Assembly: GCA_938743325.2 (NCBI GenBank)
Contig: OW568872.1
Coordinates: forward strand, 124,001-188,000
Direction of reading: 5' to 3'
Length of the DNA: 64,000 bases
From: Pycnococcus provasolii
Taxonomy: Eukaryota; Chlorophyta; Pseudoscourfieldiophyceae; Pseudoscourfieldiales; Pycnococcaceae
Shown: one piece after another, positions 63,877 through 64,000 of the stretch
How positions within the stretch are numbered: position 1 is the stretch's first letter
Layout of the letters: every line of letters starts with the position of its first letter
Program-made: the position numbers and the translations under genes
The notes under the pieces: model-generated
The model's database searches: none
Seen by the model: only the letters and a program-made list of their open reading frames with translations
What the model was told of the DNA's origin: nothing

Positions 63877-64000
63877 TCACTCGTGTTGCTTCTTTGCACA
63901 CTTCTCGTCGCGGTAATGACACCAGCCCCCCCTCCAACGATCAAAGCATATGTTGCGGCACGCACCGCACCGCAACCAACATCCCCTGCCCACAAGTGTA
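63877..64000 (-). CDS. Partial: Cys-rich C-terminus running off the right edge
   Basis: Read on the minus strand from the edge: GCWLRCGACRNICFDRWRGG then WCHYRDEKCAKKQHE and stop at 63877. Six cysteines and two histidines in 35 residues suggest a zinc-binding tail. Only the last about 40 codons are in the window, so the gene cannot be named; it may be spliced to or independent of the frame at 63460. Confidence 0.3.
   Translation of the reverse strand, partial: TLVGRGCWLRCGACRNICFDRWRGGWCHYRDEKCAKKQHE

Overview
The window looks like nuclear DNA of a photosynthetic unicellular eukaryote, most likely a small green (prasinophyte-like) alga. The evidence is a pheophorbide a oxygenase-type Rieske protein, several proteins with plastid-transit-like N-termini (a [2Fe-2S] ferredoxin-like protein, a PPK2 polyphosphate kinase), 80S ribosomal proteins (eL42, eS1), TFIIH, SCAMP and ESCO proteins, and a four-domain Ca2+ channel. 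Genes are dense, GC-rich, mostly intronless and on both strands. The introns I could place are short (81-116 bp), GT-AG, and in the best case carry a yeast-like TACTAAC branch site. TTAGGG/TTTAGGG-like tracts occur at many intergenic sites. The exact lineage cannot be fixed from this sequence alone.

Layout. 1-8.6 kb: a secreted/type II protein, a small acidic protein, a spliced EF-hand membrane-protein gene enclosed by a 118-bp inverted repeat, then a repeat-rich stretch with a Copia-type fossil fragment. 8.6-21.6 kb: a secretory protein, PPK2, TFIIH Tfb2, two head-to-head plastid genes (one a spliced ferredoxin-like protein), a relic of a YaaH-type transporter, SCAMP, a PAO-like oxygenase and a membrane protein. 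21.8-31 kb: a protein with a 117-bp tandem repeat, a membrane protein, and a structurally complete piggyBac transposon (25314-29206, TTAA on both sides) with an apparently intact transposase, a second opposite-strand ORF and three tandem 42-bp palindromic repeats; then a telomere-like and simple-repeat region. 31-46 kb: a WDR6-like WD40 protein, a PRA1-like protein, a THUMP methyltransferase fused to a second methyltransferase, a four-domain voltage-gated Ca2+ channel, a short EF-hand paralogue and EEF1AKMT1. 46-64 kb: a HEAT-type protein (TTI1-like), an ESCO-like protein lacking the usual C-terminal motif, eL42, a BSD-domain protein, a FAM227-like protein, eEF3, PDI, eS1 and two poorly defined terminal minus-strand ORFs.

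There is no operon logic. Neighbours are mainly convergent or divergent pairs sharing short intergenic regions. Several unrelated genes touch translation (WDR6-like, EEF1AKMT1, eEF3, eL42, eS1, THUMP methyltransferase). The most unusual items are the piggyBac element with its second gene and palindromic subterminal array, the inverted-repeat-enclosed EF-hand gene, and the THUMP-methyltransferase fusion. All functional calls are by eye; no database search was run.
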